The notes: generated by a model from the letters alone, not told the origin. A DNA stretch of 51,908 bases from Actinomyces oricola (GCF_004104015.1 NZ_RYFV01000024.1:1-51908); one strand, 5' to 3'. Counted from the stretch's first letter, positions 33,409 through 44,380 are shown. Numbers and translations are program-made.

Positions 33409-33669
33409 ATGACACAGCAGCGCCCCTCTCACCCCGCTTTCTCCGCCGACACCAAATCCTGGCGGTCGGCCCTGCCGCGCCGCTCGCGCCACCGTCTGCT
33501 GGGCGGTGTGTGCGCGGGTCTGGCCGAGTCCTGGAACATGAACCCCACCCTGATGCGTTTGACGACGCTGGCCCTGTGCGTCCTACCGGGACCCATGTGG
33601 GTGGTCTATGTTGCGGCCTGGGCGCTCATGCCGGAGGCCGAATCGCTTCGCCCGGCACAGGCCTATTAG
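33409..33669 (+). CDS. PspC-domain membrane protein
   Basis: An 86-residue protein with the PspC pattern: RHRLLGGVCAGLAESWNMNPTLMR then a single hydrophobic helix (LALCVLPGPMWVVYVAAWALM) and PEAE. The domain is found in phage-shock and sensor proteins and in many short stand-alone actinobacterial proteins. TGGAGG precedes the ATG at 33409. A strong terminator follows 8 bp after the stop. Confidence 0.85.
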   Translation: MTQQRPSHPAFSADTKSWRSALPRRSRHRLLGGVCAGLAESWNMNPTLMRLTTLALCVLPGPMWVVYVAAWALMPEAESLRPAQAY

Positions 33670-33677
33670 TTGCAACG

Positions 33678-33723
33678 TTTTGCGGCGTTCACCCACTGCT
33701 GAAGGCGGGTGAACGCCGCAAAA
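33678..33723. terminator. Strong bidirectional hairpin terminator
   Basis: Perfect 17-bp arms (33678-33694 and 33707-33723) with a 12-nt loop. One side begins TTTT and the other ends AAAA, so each strand has a short T-run in its 3' arm. Serves the PspC gene and the convergent thioredoxin gene. Confidence 0.85.
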
Positions 33724-33783
33724 GGAGACGAGGAGAGCGCCGCGGCGTCCAGCTTGGGCTGGAGGGCCCGGCGCCTGGCGGGC

Positions 33784-34146
33784 TCAAGCCTGCTCGGCAG
33801 CGACCTGGGCCTTGACGGCGTCCATGTCGAGCTCGCGCACCTGGGTGATCAATGACTCCAGGCCGGAGGAGGGCAGGGCGCCGGCCTCGCGATAGACCAG
33901 GACGTCGTCGCGGAAGACCATGAGGGTCGGAATGGAGGAGATACCCAGCGCCGTGGCCAGGGCCGTCTCCTCCTCGGTGTTGACCTTGGCGAAGGTGATG
34001 TCGGGGTTGGCCTCGGAGGCCTTCTCGAAGACCGGCGCGAAGCGCTTGCACGGGCCACACCAGGAGGCCCAGAAGTCGACGATCGTGATGCCCTCGCCGC
34101 GGACGGTGTCGTTGAACTGCTCGCCAGTGATGTTCTGAGTGGCCAT
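33784..34146 (-). CDS. trxA: Thioredoxin
   Basis: A 120-residue thioredoxin with the redox motif WCGPC (FWASWCGPCKRFAP), the cis-Pro loop SSIPTLMVF and a C-terminal extension (LDMDAVKAQVAAEQA). It reduces disulfides in the cytoplasm using electrons from thioredoxin reductase, which is not in this window. AAAGGAC lies 5 nt before the ATG at 34146, which I prefer to the in-frame ATG 5 codons earlier because that one overlaps the Shine-Dalgarno. Confidence 0.93.
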   Translation of the reverse strand: MATQNITGEQFNDTVRGEGITIVDFWASWCGPCKRFAPVFEKASEANPDITFAKVNTEEETALATALGISSIPTLMVFRDDVLVYREAGALPSSGLESLITQVRELDMDAVKAQVAAEQA

Positions 34147-34473
34147 CTCGTGTCCTTTCAAAAGCTAACGTGATCATCCGGGCAACAAGACCCAGGCAGC
34201 CCCTATTCCCCTCCCGAGGTGGGGCAGGACCTGTCTTCTCGCCCACAGTGCCGGCCCGACGGCCGGAGAACCTCGACTCTCATGACTGGCTGGCCGAACG
34301 CTACGGACCGCTTGCCCGGCCAGGCTCCAGGAGCCGGCGCGGGTCGCCGTCCTTCTTCAGGGTATTGACGACATCGAGGACAGTACAGAGAGCGGCTCTG
34401 TGCAACTGAGCCGGGGTCCCCCCACCCCGACACCTCGGCACCCCGACATCCCGACACGGCCGCAATCACCTAC

Positions 34474-34502
34474 TTGGCCATCTGGACAAGTCAAATGGCC
34501 AA
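34474..34502. promoter_or_regulatory. Operator candidate TTGGCCAT-N13-ATGGCCAA
   Basis: Perfect 8-bp arms flanking the predicted -35 (TGGACA at 34483-34488) of the TetR gene at 34519. Ideal position for autoregulation. Confidence 0.7.
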
Positions 34503-34512
34503 TAGTTAGTGT
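34483..34512 (+). promoter_or_regulatory. Leaderless promoter TGGACA-N18-TAGTGT
   Basis: The -10 (34507-34512) ends 6 nt before the ATG at 34519; the -35 lies between the arms of the palindrome. Confidence 0.65.
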
Positions 34513-34518
34513 TCCGGC

Positions 34519-35175
34519 ATGAGCGCTGAGGATTCACATCAACACCACCCCCCGGGACGCACGCGCCTGGCCGTCGGAGAGCGCCGTCGCCTCCTGGCAG
34601 AGGCGGCCCTGCGCGTGATGAAGCGCGACGGCGTCGCCGCGGCCACCACCCGCGCGGTCTGCGCCGAGGCGGGCATGCCTCACGGCGCCTTTCACTACTG
34701 CTTCCGCACGAAGAAGGAGTTCTACGCCGAGGTGCTGTCCATGGACGTCATCTCCGACCTCTCCGAGGCCTGGTCACAGGTGACCCACGCCTCACCTGAC
34801 GAGGCGATCGCGATGCTCGTGCGGGCCCTGTGGTCGCAGGTGGAGGTCGACCCCGACACCCAGCGGGTCCTCTTCGACCTGGAGTCCACGGTGCTCAGCA
34901 GCCCCGAGCTGCGCGACCTGCTCGACCAGCAGTACGAGGCCTCCCTCGACCTGGCCGCGGCCAGCCTCACCCGGCTCCAGGAGGAGGCCGGATTTCGCTT
35001 CGCCAGCCCCGTCCGGCCGCTGGCCGGACTCATCCTCGCCGCCCTCGACGGCGCCACCTGGATGTGGCTGACCAGCCACGATCCCGGGCTCGCCCGCTCC
35101 ACCATGGATGAGCTGGCCAGCGTGCTCATTACCCATATACGAACTGATCAGCCAGATGCAGGAGAAAGCGCATGA
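34519..35175 (+). CDS. TetR-family regulator
   Basis: A 218-residue TetR protein. The DNA-binding part includes RRLLAEAALRVMKRDGVAAATTRAVCAEAGM and PHGAFHYCFRTKKEFYAEVL, followed by a helical ligand-binding domain. It overlaps the acetyltransferase gene by 4 bp, so the two form one operon and the regulator probably controls that enzyme and itself through the palindrome over its promoter. The ligand is unknown. Confidence 0.9.
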   Translation: MSAEDSHQHHPPGRTRLAVGERRRLLAEAALRVMKRDGVAAATTRAVCAEAGMPHGAFHYCFRTKKEFYAEVLSMDVISDLSEAWSQVTHASPDEAIAMLVRALWSQVEVDPDTQRVLFDLESTVLSSPELRDLLDQQYEASLDLAAASLTRLQEEAGFRFASPVRPLAGLILAALDGATWMWLTSHDPGLARSTMDELASVLITHIRTDQPDAGESA

Positions 35176-35855
35176 CCACCACAACCGTGAGCTACCGTCC
35201 CTACCAACCTGAGGACGCCGAGGCCGTGAAGTCCATTATCGACGAGGCCTTCCACATTCACCGCTACGCCCGCGCCCCGCGCCTGCACACCGCCGCCATA
35301 GACGCCTACCTGCGAGAAGTCCTACTGGAGTCCACCTACGCCCGGGTTGCCGAGCAGGACGGGCGCGTCATCGGCATCCTTGCGGGACGCGTGAAAGGCC
35401 AGCCGCGCCTGCCCGGCCGCCTTGGCAACCACTTGCGCGTCGTCGGTGACATGCTGTGCCTGCTCCTCACCGGCTTCCCCGAGAGGAGGACCCTGCGCTA
35501 CTACTCGCAGTTCGAGCGGGTCTACGAGCGCCTGCGCGCCTCGGTGCGCGAGCCGCTGAGCAATGAGGTGACGGTTTTCGCCGTCGACGCCTCGGCCCGG
35601 GGACTCGGGGTGGGCAGCGCCCTGTTCCGCGACTACATGGCGCATCTGCGCGCCCACGACCGCACCGGCTTCTACCTGTACACCGACTCGCTGTGCACCT
35701 ACCAGTTCTACGAGCGCAAGGGGATGGTGCGCGTCGCCGAGGAGGACATGGCCCTGCGCGTGGAGGGCCTGCCGGGCGCTGTGGAGGTCTACCTCTACAC
35801 CGGGCGCGTCCCGGAGCAGGCCCTCAGCCGCCTCAGCTCCAGTGCCGCTGGCTGA
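35172..35855 (+). CDS. GNAT-family N-acetyltransferase
   Basis: A 227-residue GNAT enzyme. The acetyl-CoA site is VTVFAVDASARGLGVGSALF (RGLGVG loop) followed by YMAHLRAHD; the C-terminal part has LYTDSLCTYQFYERKGM, the usual last strand and helix. It transfers an acetyl group to an amine; with a TetR partner it may detoxify a small molecule. Substrate is not inferable. Translationally coupled to the regulator. Confidence 0.88.
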   Translation: MTTTTVSYRPYQPEDAEAVKSIIDEAFHIHRYARAPRLHTAAIDAYLREVLLESTYARVAEQDGRVIGILAGRVKGQPRLPGRLGNHLRVVGDMLCLLLTGFPERRTLRYYSQFERVYERLRASVREPLSNEVTVFAVDASARGLGVGSALFRDYMAHLRAHDRTGFYLYTDSLCTYQFYERKGMVRVAEEDMALRVEGLPGAVEVYLYTGRVPEQALSRLSSSAAG

Positions 35856-35951
35856 GGCAGTGCACCCCGGAGTAAACACTAAGCGTCCCACCTCCTGGCG
35901 GCACCCTCGGGCCAGTCTCTGCGCCACCGTATCTACGCGGGCCCCTCAGTC

Positions 35952-36039
35952 CTGCAAACCTGCGAGTTCAGCTCCGCAAACCTGCTAGTTCAGCCCTGCA
36001 AACCTGCGAGTTCAACTCCGCAAATCTACGAGCAGATCT
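35952..36039 (+). repeat. 22-bp repeat array (four units) upstream of the second DUF4143 ATPase
   Basis: CyGCAAACCTGCkAGTTCA begins at 35952, 35974, 35996 and 36018 (the last more divergent), exactly 22 bp apart. Same period and position as the array at 18961 and with a shared CyGCrAA start, but otherwise a different sequence. Confidence 0.9.
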
Positions 36040-36050
36040 GGTCAAGCGGG

Positions 36051-36056
36051 TACCAT
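36051..36056 (+). promoter_or_regulatory. -10 element TACCAT, leaderless start
   Basis: Ends 6 nt before the ATG at 36063, the same geometry as its paralogue at 19061. Confidence 0.6.
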
Positions 36057-36062
36057 CGCCCT

Positions 36063-37322
36063 ATGAGCACACTCCTCCCTCGCGCCCTGGAGCCTCGCGC
36101 GCAGGAGATTCTCGATTTCTCTCCCGTCCTGACGCTGGAGGGTGCCAGGCAGGTCGGCAAGTCGACACTGGCGCAGATGCTGGCCGCCTCACGTCCCGCC
36201 ACAGCCATCACCCTGGACGACCCAGGCGCCTTTGCTGCTGCCCGGCGCGACCCTCGCGGTTTCGTCGACCAGGCGCCCGACCGCACACTCATCATTGACG
36301 AGATTCAGCGTGTGCCTGAGCTGACGATCGCTGTCAAGGCCTCGGTGGACCGTGATCGCAGGCCTGGTCGTTTCATCCTCACCGGTTCCTCCGACCTCGC
36401 TCGGGTACGCGGGGACAAGGACTCCCTGGCCGGCCGCGCCATGGGTCTGCGCATGTTCCCGCTGAGTCAGGCGGAGGCTGACGGCTCCGCGCCCACCACC
36501 TTCGTGGACCGTCTCCTCGCTGCAGGCACCGACCTTGACTCCCTGCACGACGCCCCTGCCATTGATCGCCACGAGCTCATAGAGCGGGTCGTCCGCGGAG
36601 GCTACCCGGCGATCCGCAACGCCAGCCCTCGCCTTCGCAGCCGCTGGCTCAGCGACTACGCCAACCACCTCCTGCGGGTCGACGCCGTCGAGGGCGGCAG
36701 CCGCCTCAACCCGGGGCGCCTGGAGGCCGTGCTGCGGCTCCTCGCCGCCAATCAGTCCGGCGAGCTCGTCAAGGCACGCCTGGCACAGGAGGGTGCTCTG
36801 CCAGCGTCCTCGGTGACGGCGTATCTTGACGCGCTGAGCCGCCTTTACCTGGTGGAGACCCTGTGCCCATGGTCACCGAACCTGACCACGCGAGAGATCG
36901 GCCGCCCCAAGGTCCTGGTCGCGGACTCCGGCCTGGCCGCCCGCCTCATGGGCATCACCTCCGCCGTCCTCAACAACGTCGTGGCCGGAGCGAAGGCCCT
37001 GGGATCCCTCCTGGAGGGCTTCGTCGTCGGCGAGCTACGAGCCCAGCAGGAGTGGGCCGACACCGACTACCGCCTCTTCCACTGGCGCGACCGATCCGGC
37101 AAGGAGGTCGATGTTGTTATCGAGCTGACCGACGGCTCAGCCATCGCCCTGGAGGTCAAGAGTGCCCGGTCCCTGACCGCACGCCACTTCACCGGGCTGG
37201 ACTTCCTCCGGGAGCGCCTGGGTGAGCGACTGCGCGCGGGTATCGTCCTGGCTCCCCTGGACGCGCCACTGCGCTACGCGCCCGGGTTGTGGGGCCTGCC
37301 CGTCTCCGTGCTGTGGCAGTGA
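36063..37322 (+). CDS. AAA ATPase with DUF4143 domain (paralogue 2)
   Basis: A 419-residue paralogue of the 19061-20317 protein, colinear throughout. Walker A is GARQVGKST, Walker B TLIIDEIQ, then FILTGSSDLARVRGD. The DUF4143 half has FHWRDRSGKEVDVVIE and LEVKSARSLTARHF. The two proteins share long identical stretches such as LAANQSGELVKAR versus LAANQAGELIKAR (as VAANQAGEL in paralogue 1). Each has its own 22-bp repeat array and leaderless promoter, which suggests each recognises, or is controlled through, its own array. Function unknown; a role in DNA maintenance or selfish-element behaviour is conceivable. Confidence 0.88.
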   Translation: MSTLLPRALEPRAQEILDFSPVLTLEGARQVGKSTLAQMLAASRPATAITLDDPGAFAAARRDPRGFVDQAPDRTLIIDEIQRVPELTIAVKASVDRDRRPGRFILTGSSDLARVRGDKDSLAGRAMGLRMFPLSQAEADGSAPTTFVDRLLAAGTDLDSLHDAPAIDRHELIERVVRGGYPAIRNASPRLRSRWLSDYANHLLRVDAVEGGSRLNPGRLEAVLRLLAANQSGELVKARLAQEGALPASSVTAYLDALSRLYLVETLCPWSPNLTTREIGRPKVLVADSGLAARLMGITSAVLNNVVAGAKALGSLLEGFVVGELRAQQEWADTDYRLFHWRDRSGKEVDVVIELTDGSAIALEVKSARSLTARHFTGLDFLRERLGERLRAGIVLAPLDAPLRYAPGLWGLPVSVLWQ

Positions 37323-37369
37323 GGCCGGCGGTACCCCTCAGCCCCGCAGCTCGGCTGTGGCCCCCACGA

Positions 37370-37375
37370 TAGGAT
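37370..37375 (+). promoter_or_regulatory. -10 element TAGGAT
   Basis: Positioned for transcription start near 37382, giving a 25-nt leader with GAGGAAG before the ATG at 37407. Confidence 0.4.
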
Positions 37376-37406
37376 GTGGGCCGTCTCACTCGAGGAAGTC
37401 CCTGAG

Positions 37407-38183
37407 ATGTCCCAGCCCAGTCCGTGGAAGGCCTTGCGCACCCCCAGCGCCCTCGTCGTCGCCGGCCTGCTCGTGGTGGGCGGCACCGGGACGATCGACG
37501 ACTTCGAGCAAAGCCGCCACGCCGCGATCGTCGTCAACGCAACCACTGTCGGCGGAGTGGTCGCGGCAATCGTCCTGTCGCTCCTGGTGTGGCGCAGCGC
37601 CCGTGTCGCCGCAAGCAGCGGGGCGGCGCTGACCCTGGTGGCGTGCGTCGAGGCGGTGTTGGCCCGCGGTGTCAGCAACGTCCGGGGCAGCTCCGCCGTC
37701 CTGGGCGATCTGGCCGTCCTGTCCGCACTGGCCGGAGGGGTGCTACTCGGGCACGCGGTGGTGTGCACAATCCTGGAGCAGGGGAAACGGGACGACTGGC
37801 CGGGTGGGCCCCCGCCCTTCGCCCTGGAGAACCCGTTCCTCCCGGGGCGCATGTTCCCTGGTCTGAGTGCCGGCCTGGTGGTCGGTGGGGTATTCGCCCA
37901 GACCTTGAGCACGGTGGGTAGGGGCGGCACCGGGCGGGGGGACGTGTTCCTGCTCCCGTCCGTGGGCGCCGTGCTGTCCCTGACGGCCATCCTGTGCCCA
38001 CTGGGCCCGATCATGTCCACGGTCGCCGTGGTGACCATGATGCGGCTCGACCCCCACTCGACGCCCCTCAACGCAGCCTACCGGCAGGTCCTGAACTCAA
38101 CGGCCTGGCAGACGCTCACCCTCGCCGTGTGCCTGGCGCTCATCCTCGCGCCCTCCAGCGCCCGCCCCCGCACACCCGCCTGA
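37407..38183 (+). CDS. Hypothetical multi-pass membrane protein
   Basis: A 258-residue membrane protein with about seven hydrophobic segments and few charged residues. I do not recognise a family. The ATG at 37407 is preferred over 37374 because GAGGAAG lies 8 nt upstream and the first candidate overlaps the likely -10. Its 3' end overlaps the convergent acetyltransferase gene by 87 bp. It follows the DUF4143 gene but has its own promoter. Confidence 0.65.
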   Translation: MSQPSPWKALRTPSALVVAGLLVVGGTGTIDDFEQSRHAAIVVNATTVGGVVAAIVLSLLVWRSARVAASSGAALTLVACVEAVLARGVSNVRGSSAVLGDLAVLSALAGGVLLGHAVVCTILEQGKRDDWPGGPPPFALENPFLPGRMFPGLSAGLVVGGVFAQTLSTVGRGGTGRGDVFLLPSVGAVLSLTAILCPLGPIMSTVAVVTMMRLDPHSTPLNAAYRQVLNSTAWQTLTLAVCLALILAPSSARPRTPA

Positions 38184-38792
38184 GACCGGGGGCCGAGGGG
38201 GCGCCGTCGTCGGTGCCGGCAACGCCCGGGTCCTGGTGACGGTGATCGGCCGCAGCGCCAGGCCCGCCCGACTGAGGAGCCGCTGGTAGGCCAACGGATC
38301 GAAGGAGCCTGCGCTGGTCATAATCGAATAGCACTCAGTGCCCTCCTGGAGGGTGAACCCTGTCAGGCGCAGGCCTGCGCGCTCGTAAAAGGCGAGGCGG
38401 CGACGGCGCTGCTCGGCGTTCGGGGCGTCGTCGTCCACGGGCTCGATCTCCACCAGGAGCGGGCGCGGCCCAGCGATTTTGCGCAGGATGGACAGGATCC
38501 TGGTGCCGTATCCACGTGATCGCACTGCGTCATTGACGGCCAGGTAGAGGGCGAGCAGTGCTGTTTTACTGGCCATCGTGTAGGTCATCCCGGCCAGGAC
38601 CTCACCGTCGAACCAGGCGCGAAAAGCATTGCCGGGGTGTATTGAGAGCCCCATGAGTGTCCACCAGGGCTCGCGCTCCGACTCCGGGAAGGCGCGCCGG
38701 TAGAGGTCCTTGACCTGGTCGTACTCGGGCAGCAAGGGGGTCACGGGACGGGAGGTCAACCCGGCCGAATGATTGCTGGAGGCCTGGGGCAC
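38097..38792 (-). CDS. GNAT-family N-acetyltransferase-like protein
   Basis: A 231-residue protein with a degenerate GNAT core: YRRAFPESEREPWW, LYLAVNDAVRSRGYGTRIL (RGYGT in place of RGxGxG), LLVEIEPVDDD and FYERAGLRLTGF. The C-terminal 50 residues are Pro/Ala/Gly/Arg-rich and overlap the neighbouring membrane-protein gene, so the tail may be dispensable. I chose GTG at 38792 because AAAGGA lies 7 nt upstream; the in-frame TTG at 38810 overlaps that Shine-Dalgarno. Substrate unknown. Confidence 0.78.
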   Translation of the reverse strand: MPQASSNHSAGLTSRPVTPLLPEYDQVKDLYRRAFPESEREPWWTLMGLSIHPGNAFRAWFDGEVLAGMTYTMASKTALLALYLAVNDAVRSRGYGTRILSILRKIAGPRPLLVEIEPVDDDAPNAEQRRRRLAFYERAGLRLTGFTLQEGTECYSIMTSAGSFDPLAYQRLLSRAGLALRPITVTRTRALPAPTTAPPRPPVSGGCAGAGAGGREDERQAHGEGERLPGR

Positions 38793-38869
38793 GGCAAGGT
38801 CCTTTCGCAAGACGAAGCGCAGCAGGGGCCGCTACGAAGGCGCCCCGTGGACACGATAGACGGCACCCT

Positions 38870-38927
38870 CCAACGAAATCCTCACAGCACAACGTCCCGG
38901 GATGTTGTGCTGTGAGGATTTCGTTGG
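38870..38927. terminator. Long palindromic terminator-like element (copy 1)
   Basis: Perfect 24-bp arms (38870-38893 and 38904-38927) with a 10-bp centre containing TCCCGGGA, 10 bp past the end of asd. It shares arm sequence with the palindrome at 45215-45288, with an A-T pair replaced by C-G. No T-run. Confidence 0.85.
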
Positions 38928-38936
38928 GGGGCCCGG

Positions 38937-41710
<2,774 letters not shown>

Positions 41711-41718
41711 GTGGGGTG

Positions 41719-41788
41719 CTCCTCACCTCGCGGCCAGCACGTGCCGCACCTGAGGTGGGCGGGGCGCTTAAGTGGGCTCCGGCCCACG
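41719..41788 (-). promoter_or_regulatory. Possible attenuator/leader hairpins before lysC
   Basis: On the minus strand, GTGGGC-CGGA-GCCCAC forms a stem over the end of the leader ORF. CACCTC with GAGGTG, enclosing GCGGC with GCCGC, forms a second stem that ends against the AGGAG of lysC. Ribosome position on the leader ORF could decide which stem forms. Confidence 0.4.
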
Positions 41789-41836
41789 GCGGCGTGGCGT
41801 TGGCGCCAGCATACGGCGTGTCAGAAGGACGAACAC
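41768..41836 (-). CDS. Leader peptide ORF upstream of lysC (22 aa)
   Basis: GTG start with a perfect AAAGGAG 7 nt upstream, coding MFVLLTRRMLAPTPRRRGPEP plus a final Thr, then TAA. It ends 57 nt before lysC. It has three Thr and one internal Met codon but no run of Lys or Thr codons, so simple amino-acid attenuation is not obvious; the Arg/Pro-rich stretch could slow ribosomes. The strong Shine-Dalgarno and conserved-looking placement suggest it is translated. Confidence 0.45.
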   Translation of the reverse strand: MFVLLTRRMLAPTPRRRGPEPT

Positions 41837-41856
41837 TGTGAATCTCCTTTCGTGGG

Positions 41857-41953
41857 ATGACGGCGCCGGGCCCAGGCGGACGACGGCGCCGGGTGGTGCG
41901 CGAGGCAGGGGTGGACCATGACGGCGCCGGGCCCGGGTGGACGACGGCGCCGG
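41857..41953. repeat. Direct repeat pair, 61 bp apart
   Basis: Near-identical 35-bp units at 41857 and 41918 (each starting ATGACGGCGCCGGGCCC and ending in GACGACGGCGCCGG). The GACGGCGCCG core itself occurs twice per unit. Confidence 0.75.
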
Positions 41954-42151
41954 TGTGACTGGTCCCGTGGACCGGACTCGGCAGGACGGCGTCGGGGGCC
42001 GGACCGGCATGGGGAGCGCATGGGGAGCAGGGGCGACCGTCGCCGCTGCCCGCCCGTGGACGCGCCTGCGCCCCTTCGCATGGGGAGCACGGCCCGCCGC
42101 CTGCCGCAACACCCTGGCCCCTCATGGTTCCTCAGGTAAAGCAACGCCTCA

Positions 42152-42157
42152 TAGCAT
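42152..42157 (+). promoter_or_regulatory. -10 element TAGCAT, leaderless start
   Basis: Ends 6 nt before the ATG at 42164. Confidence 0.55.
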
Positions 42158-42163
42158 GGGCCC

Positions 42164-43147
42164 ATGAGCGTCGAAGTCAGTGAGGTGAGCCGGTCCTTCA
42201 GGGGAACACTGGCGGTGTCGCGGATGAGCATGTCCGTGCCGGCTGGGAGCATCACCGGCCTGGTGGGCCCCAATGGGGCGGGGAAGACCACGCTCCTGCT
42301 CATGCTGGCGGCCTTGCTGCGCCCCGACTCCGGCACCATCCGCGTGGCGGGCCTCGATCCGGTCACCCAGCCCCGCGAGGTGCACCTGGCGGTGGGGTGG
42401 ATGCCCGACGCCTTCGGCACCTGGGATTCCCTGACCTGCACCGAGATCCTTTCGACTTTCGCTGCCGCCCAGGGCTTGGGCGCCGCCTCTGTCCGGGAGC
42501 GCACCCACGAGGTTCTGGAGGCAGTCCACTTAACGGACATGGCCGATGCCCCGGCACGGGTGCTCTCGCGCGGGCAGAAGCAGCGCCTGGGACTGGCCCG
42601 CGCCCTGATCCACTCCCCGTCAGTGCTGCTGCTCGATGAGCCCGCCGCAGGCATGGACCCGCGTTCGCGCTCCGACATGCGGACCCTGCTGCGCGGCCTG
42701 GCGGACCAGGGGACGACTGTCCTGGTCTCCAGCCACGTCCTGTCCGAGCTGGAGGAAATGGTCGACGGCGTCGTCTTCGTGGCGCGCGGTCGCACCGTGA
42801 GCGCGCCCGGCGACCGGGCTCCCTCCCCGACCGCAACGCCGCACCGGGACGGCCCGGCAGCAGCCGAGCCGTCCGAGCCGTCCGAGCCGTCGTCTCCCGC
42901 GCCGGTGCGCACTATGTGGCGAATGCGGGCCCTGAACGATGAGAGGCTGCGGACGTGGGCGGCCGAGCGGACCCTGGCCGCACCCACGTCGCCCGGCGAC
43001 GGCGTACGTCTGGCGGTCCCCGATGACAGCGCGGCGGCGCAGCTGCTGCGCGAGGCCTTGGAGGCGGGGGTAGAGGTCTGCTCCTTCGCGCCCGTGCCGG
43101 GAGTGCTGGAGCAGACCTACCTGGCATTGGAGGAGGAGCGACGATGA
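42164..43147 (+). CDS. ABC transporter ATP-binding protein
   Basis: A 327-residue ABC-2-type ATPase: Walker [10 protein letters not shown] (near 40), signature LSRGQKQRLGLARAL, Walker B VLLLDEPAAGMDP, switch LVSSHVLSE. After residue 215 an Ala/Pro/Ser linker (containing EPSEPSEPSSP) separates a C-terminal domain of about 80 residues. It pairs with the following permease (4-bp overlap). Substrate unknown; exporters of this layout carry drugs, peptides or lipids. Confidence 0.92.
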   Translation: MSVEVSEVSRSFRGTLAVSRMSMSVPAGSITGLVGPNGAGKTTLLLMLAALLRPDSGTIRVAGLDPVTQPREVHLAVGWMPDAFGTWDSLTCTEILSTFAAAQGLGAASVRERTHEVLEAVHLTDMADAPARVLSRGQKQRLGLARALIHSPSVLLLDEPAAGMDPRSRSDMRTLLRGLADQGTTVLVSSHVLSELEEMVDGVVFVARGRTVSAPGDRAPSPTATPHRDGPAAAEPSEPSEPSSPAPVRTMWRMRALNDERLRTWAAERTLAAPTSPGDGVRLAVPDDSAAAQLLREALEAGVEVCSFAPVPGVLEQTYLALEEERR

Positions 43148-44202
43148 GATGGTCGGGCGTGCGCACCGTCATGGTGCTGGAGTTGCGGCAGCGGGTGCGG
43201 GCGACCCGTTGGAGGGCGGCCCTGATCGTGTGGGCGGTGGTGCTCCTCATCATCACCGTGGGCATGCTGGGTTTAGTGGCGGCCTTCGAGGGCAGCATCC
43301 CAGACGCGATACCCACCATCCACGACCTCATCCTCTGCTTCGTTCTGGCCATTGGACTGGTGGTGGCGCCAACACTGTCAGCCATGTCCATCAACGGTGA
43401 CCGCGCGGACGCCACCCTCGCCCTTCTCCAGGCGACGGCCTTGAACAGTTGGGAGATCGCCGTCGGCAAGCTCCTGGCGGCGTGGGCGGCGAGCCTGGCC
43501 TTCTTGGTCACGGCCGCGCCTTTCCTGATTCTGCTTACGGCATTGGGCGGGTCGACATGGGTGCGACTGCCGGTGAATCTGCTGGTGCTTCTGGTGGTCC
43601 TGGGGGTTGTGTGCGCGATTGGCCTGGGGTTGTCGGCCATGACGGCCAGGACTTCTGCCTCGGCGGTTCTGACCTACCTTGTGGTGACGTTCTTGGTTGT
43701 GGGAACACCCATGGTCACCGGCATGTCGACAATCCCGGCGCGCTTTGAGCAGCAGGTGACGGTGCGCTACCCAGAGACCCTCCTGCCGGGGGAGGAAGAT
43801 CAATCGACGTGCACCGAGATGAACCGCACGGACATGGCCGTGCGCACCGACCTCATCTGGTGGCAGCTCATCCCCAACCCCTTTGTGGCCCTGAGCGACG
43901 TGGCGGTTCGGGCCCCGCGCAATGTCGACTCCCTCTACTGGAACTACTCACCCCTGGAGATGCTGGGCACGTCCATTGACACCATACGCGACACCCCACC
44001 GGCCCACGTGATCCATGACGGCTGCAGTTACAACCAGCCGGACACAGACATTGACTACCTCAAGGCGCGGCCAACGCACCCTGCCTTCTGGCCAATAACG
44101 CTTCTGGGCTTGGCCCTGCTGGGGGTCGGGGGCGTGTGGACGGCGGCACGCCGCCTGCGCGTGCCTGTGGGCCCCCTGCCCCGGGGAGTGCGCCTGGCCT
44201 GA
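43144..44202 (+). CDS. ABC-2-type transporter permease
   Basis: A 352-residue membrane protein with six hydrophobic segments: two near 25-75, a cluster at 110-190 and one near 325-340. A soluble extracytoplasmic stretch of about 115 residues (residues 195-310) between TM5 and TM6 contains two Cys (STCTEM, DGCSYN) that may form a disulfide. It is the membrane partner of the upstream ATPase. A strong hairpin follows 15 bp after the stop. Confidence 0.85.
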   Translation: MRWSGVRTVMVLELRQRVRATRWRAALIVWAVVLLIITVGMLGLVAAFEGSIPDAIPTIHDLILCFVLAIGLVVAPTLSAMSINGDRADATLALLQATALNSWEIAVGKLLAAWAASLAFLVTAAPFLILLTALGGSTWVRLPVNLLVLLVVLGVVCAIGLGLSAMTARTSASAVLTYLVVTFLVVGTPMVTGMSTIPARFEQQVTVRYPETLLPGEEDQSTCTEMNRTDMAVRTDLIWWQLIPNPFVALSDVAVRAPRNVDSLYWNYSPLEMLGTSIDTIRDTPPAHVIHDGCSYNQPDTDIDYLKARPTHPAFWPITLLGLALLGVGGVWTAARRLRVPVGPLPRGVRLA

Positions 44203-44217
44203 ATTGACCTCCCGTGA

Positions 44218-44254
44218 CCGGCGCGGCCGCCCGGGCCTCCGCCGGCCGCGCCGG
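44218..44254. terminator. GC-rich hairpin terminator after the ABC permease
   Basis: Perfect 12-bp arms CCGGCGCGGCCG (44218-44229) and CGGCCGCGCCGG (44243-44254), 13-nt loop, no T-run. Confidence 0.7.
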
Positions 44255-44380
44255 CTGCACCGGTCCTGCTGCTCACCCCTGTCAGCCGGCTGCACCGGCC
44301 CTGAGCCCTGCTGGCCGCGCCGACCGCGCTGTCCCCGCCGACCGCGCCGACCGCGCCGACCCTGCCATTGGCGTACGCGC

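Larger units (their letters stand above)
34147..34518. other. Intergenic region, possible coding remnant
   Basis: No supported gene. On the minus strand near 34385-34305 a frame reads VLDVVNTLKKDGDPRRLLEPG, then stops, and looks like the tail of a lost protein. The right end holds the TetR promoter and palindrome. Confidence 0.4.
41711..42163. other. Intergenic region: lysC leader and short repeats
   Basis: Holds the leader ORF (41768-41836) and hairpins on the lysC side and a direct repeat (atgacggcgccgggccc at 41857 and 41918). The right end carries the leaderless promoter of the ABC ATPase gene. No further gene is seen; a frame to 42112 in phase with the leader ORF is not protein-like. 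Confidence 0.5.

Noticed and set aside
34170-34409. Small plus-strand ORF between trxA and the TetR gene
   Set aside because: No ribosome-binding site and no protein-like pattern; a more protein-like fragment lies on the opposite strand.
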